A program made the translations under genes and the position numbers. A model generated the notes under the pieces. It was given only the letters and a program-made list of their open reading frames with translations, was not told where the DNA came from and ran no database searches. A DNA stretch of 5,951 nucleotides from Actinomycetota bacterium (lineage in GTDB: Bacteria > Actinomycetota > Acidimicrobiia > Acidimicrobiales > Ilumatobacteraceae). The stretch spans positions 1 through 5,951 of the forward strand of contig SYDZ01000164.1 of NCBI GenBank assembly GCA_005801025.1, read 5' to 3'. Every line of letters begins with the position of its first letter. Position 1 is the stretch's first letter. Shown here piece by piece: positions 4,206 to 5,951 of the stretch.

Positions 4206-4233
4206 TTAACAATTTAGTTGTTGTATTCTACAA
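4206..4233. promoter_or_regulatory. Divergent promoter region with two operator-like inverted repeats
   Basis: Between the ogt-CMD gene and the DHA2 pump gene, AACAA-TTTAG-TTGTT (4208-4222) and TTGTA-TTC-TACAA (4221-4233) are perfect inverted repeats with 5-bp arms, overlapping by two bases. The second covers TATTCT (4224-4229), the best -10 box for the pump. A TAAATT box on the minus strand (4216-4211) could serve the ogt side. A repressor bound here would block the pump and perhaps both genes; the regulator is not in the window. Confidence 0.45.
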
Positions 4234-4247
4234 GTAAAGGAGTGCGC

Positions 4248-5753
4248 ATGTCCACCGAACAACCGGTTGTCCAGATGAACGCCGGCAACCTCACACAACG
4301 ACAGATCTACGTTGTCTTCGCCGGTGTCATGGCGGCTATGGGTTTGTCGGCTCTTGATGGCACGATCGTCAACACTGCCCTAGCAACGATTGTCGGCGAT
4401 CTCGGTGGCCTCAAATACTACGCATGGATCGGCACCTCGTACATGCTCACCAGCACCGTCGCCACACCCTTATTCGGAAAATTATCTGACCTCTACGGTC
4501 GGCGCCGACTTTTCCACATTGCCATTCTTACTTTTCTTCTTGGCTCAATGATCTGCGGAATCTCCCAATCAATGTGGCAACTCGTCGTGGCCCGTGGCGT
4601 TCAAGGCATCGGCGGTGGCGGATTGTTCTCATTGTCATTTGCCATCATCGGTGACATCGTGCCGCCACGTGAACGCGGTAGATACGTCGGCTTCATCACA
4701 AGTGTGTTCACTATCAGTAGCGTGATTGGCCCTTTGATAGGCGGCTTCATTGTTGACAACACAAGTTGGCGTTGGATCTTTTTGGTGAACTTACCCGTCG
4801 GCATTATCGCCTTGATGATCACCAACAAATCTTTGAAACTTCCGTTCACAGCAATGCAACAGAAAGTCGATTACATCGGTGCAACACTGCTCGTTGTTGC
4901 AGTCTCCTGCCTGATTCTTGGTCTCTCATGGACCGGTGGTTCATACGGCTGGTTGTCTGCGCCAACAATTGCTCTCTTTGCTGCCGCTCTCATCGTCAGT
5001 GTTGCATTTTTCCGCTGGGAAAGTCGCGCCGAAGAACCCATCGTCCCTTTGCACTTAATGAAAATTGATGTGGTCCGAGCAATCGTGCCATTGATGATTT
5101 TAGTCGGCGCAATTTTCTACGGAGCAAACGCCTTCATGCCGCTCTACCTGCAGGGTGTCACTGGTGTTTCGGCAACAAACTCAGGACTCTTACTCGTGCC
5201 ACTCGCTGTTGCGGTTGCGGGAACGGCAATCATTATTGGTCGCATCACTTCGCGTACCGGTACCTACAAAGTGTGGCCACCAGTTGGTGCTGTATTGACA
5301 TTAGTCGGATTCATCATGGCCTCATTATTGGGTTCAACTCACGTATATCTCTATCTTGCGATGACGGCATCATTCTTCATTGGTGCGGGCATGGGTGCAA
5401 TCTTCCCCACCAGCACACTTGCGGTGCAGAACGCTGTGGAGAGCCATGAAATCGGCGCTGCATCGTCAATCGTTATCTTTGTTCGACAACTTGGTGGCGC
5501 CATTGGTCTAGCTATCTACGGTGCGATTTTCAATTCCCAACTTGAAGGACGTATTGACGAGAAACTGATTCAGACCCCACGAAAAATCAAGCAACTTGAA
5601 TCACCACTTCGCGAACAGGCCCTTGAAGTATTCGCTCACGCTGTGACAACAGTGTTTCGCATGGCGATTCCTGTTCTCATCATCACTTTGGTTTTATCGT
5701 GTCTCATTCCTGGCCGTCAGTTGAAGGGGCGCGCAGAAGCGACAAGCCCATAA
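4248..5753 (+). CDS. DHA2-family MFS drug efflux transporter (EmrB/QacA-like)
   Basis: A 501-aa inner-membrane, proton-driven exporter with the length and hydrophobic pattern of the 14-helix DHA2 group. Family motifs: LDGTIVNTALATI in helix 1 (36-48, with Asp37), motif A GKLSDLYGRRR (77-87), motif B QLVVARGVQGIGGG (111-124) and motif C running into GPLIGGFIVDNTSWRWIFL (161-179). The C-terminal half continues with alternating helices to a short basic tail (GRQLKGRAEATSP). Substrate cannot be read from sequence; multidrug or antiseptic export is the usual role. ATG 4248 is chosen because AAAGGAG lies five bases upstream (4236-4242); an in-frame TTG at 4218 would fall inside the operator region. 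A palindrome over its -10 box suggests local repression. It is divergent from the ogt-CMD gene, and its last 50 bp overlap the convergent MFS gene. Confidence 0.95.
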   Translation: MSTEQPVVQMNAGNLTQRQIYVVFAGVMAAMGLSALDGTIVNTALATIVGDLGGLKYYAWIGTSYMLTSTVATPLFGKLSDLYGRRRLFHIAILTFLLGSMICGISQSMWQLVVARGVQGIGGGGLFSLSFAIIGDIVPPRERGRYVGFITSVFTISSVIGPLIGGFIVDNTSWRWIFLVNLPVGIIALMITNKSLKLPFTAMQQKVDYIGATLLVVAVSCLILGLSWTGGSYGWLSAPTIALFAAALIVSVAFFRWESRAEEPIVPLHLMKIDVVRAIVPLMILVGAIFYGANAFMPLYLQGVTGVSATNSGLLLVPLAVAVAGTAIIIGRITSRTGTYKVWPPVGAVLTLVGFIMASLLGSTHVYLYLAMTASFFIGAGMGAIFPTSTLAVQNAVESHEIGAASSIVIFVRQLGGAIGLAIYGAIFNSQLEGRIDEKLIQTPRKIKQLESPLREQALEVFAHAVTTVFRMAIPVLIITLVLSCLIPGRQLKGRAEATSP

Positions 5754-5951
5754 CGGCAAATACCATGCCACCAAAGAATGTGGACCGCTCGCCAAATAAC
5801 TTACCGATCACGCCTAGCGCTAATCCGCCAATCACCCCACCTATTTCAAAAAAACTGGTGAAACTAGCCACGACTTCCACGCGCTCATCGGAGTCGCTAC
5901 CTTCGACAGCCATTGCCAATAGCGAGGGATAAAAAAACGAGACACCGAGAG
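5704..5951 (-). CDS. MFS transporter, C-terminal end (5' part beyond the window)
   Basis: The last 81 residues of a membrane transporter that is open at the window edge. LGVSFFYPSLLAMAVEG leads into a polar loop (SDSDERVEV), then helix SFTSFFEIGGVIGGLALGVI, a short GERS turn and a final helix FFGGMVFAVMGLSLL with a polar tail. This order, with a Gly-rich helix after a charged loop, fits the last three helices of a 12-helix MFS protein, different from the DHA2 pump beside it. An ATG at 5913 is internal, since the frame continues to 5951 without a stop. It overlaps the DHA2 gene tail to tail by 50 bp. Transporter class is likely; subfamily and substrate are unknown. Confidence 0.8.
   Translation of the reverse strand, partial: LGVSFFYPSLLAMAVEGSDSDERVEVVASFTSFFEIGGVIGGLALGVIGKLFGERSTFFGGMVFAVMGLSLLRAPSTDGQE

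Noticed and set aside
4218..4247. TTG at 4218 as start of the efflux pump
   Set aside because: It falls within the inverted repeats and promoter, while ATG 4248 has AAAGGAG at 5-nt spacing and fits the family start.
1..5951. CRISPR arrays, insertion sequences, rRNA, riboswitches
   Set aside because: No regularly spaced repeats, transposase-like translation, terminal inverted repeats or recognisable riboswitch core were seen.

Overview
The window is about 6 kb of roughly 50% GC bacterial DNA, dense in genes on both strands. It looks actinobacterial, most likely an aquatic Acidimicrobiia relative. The clues are a Thr/Ala/Pro linker of the TTVAP type on an exported copper protein, an apparently leaderless GTG start behind a TAnnnT box, and small basic membrane proteins ending in an RLLRRGARKRKR-type tail. 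This assignment is inference; there is no marker gene for phylogeny except the first 136 codons of argS.

Layout. (1) 1-408, minus: the N-terminal part of arginyl-tRNA synthetase, cut by the window edge exactly at its HIGH motif (here HVGH). (2) 500-575, plus: tRNA-Arg(CCG), divergent from argS, with encoded CCA and an unusual C at T-loop position 55. (3) 576-1268: one gene (685-1215), a membrane-anchored type 1 copper protein with an LPETG sorting-signal-like module at the wrong (N-terminal) end. It is closed by a 28-bp direct repeat (26/28) of the tRNA 3' end, so tRNA + gene + repeat looks like a minimal tRNA-targeted cargo unit or its remnant. (4) 1269-2453: a gene-poor stretch, then minus-strand genes: a possible 26-aa membrane peptide, a 100-aa membrane protein of unknown function, and a GatB/YqeY-domain protein. 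(5) 2496-3107, plus: an unrecognised 203-aa protein with an acidic helical body and a basic C-terminal helix. (6) 3108-4145, minus: one ORF fusing an O6-alkylguanine-DNA alkyltransferase (Ogt, PCHR motif intact) to a carboxymuconolactone decarboxylase-like (CMD) domain. It abuts the preceding gene tail to tail with no gap. (7) 4248-5753, plus: a DHA2-type (EmrB/QacA-like) MFS efflux pump, divergent from the ogt fusion across a short region with two inverted repeats, one over the predicted -10 box. (8) 5704-5951, minus: the C-terminal end of a second MFS transporter, overlapping the first by 50 bp tail to tail.

How the parts may work together. argS and tRNA-Arg(CCG) supply the enzyme and one of its substrates from neighbouring divergent units. 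The ogt-CMD fusion and the DHA2 pump share a divergent control region, suggesting a joint response to alkylating or toxic compounds. The copper protein shows no functional tie to its neighbours, which fits with it being cargo.

Most interesting: the tRNA-bounded one-gene unit (with weaker similarity continuing beyond the repeat), the N-terminal LPETG module, and the Ogt-CMD fusion. No integrase, transposase, CRISPR array or rRNA is visible.
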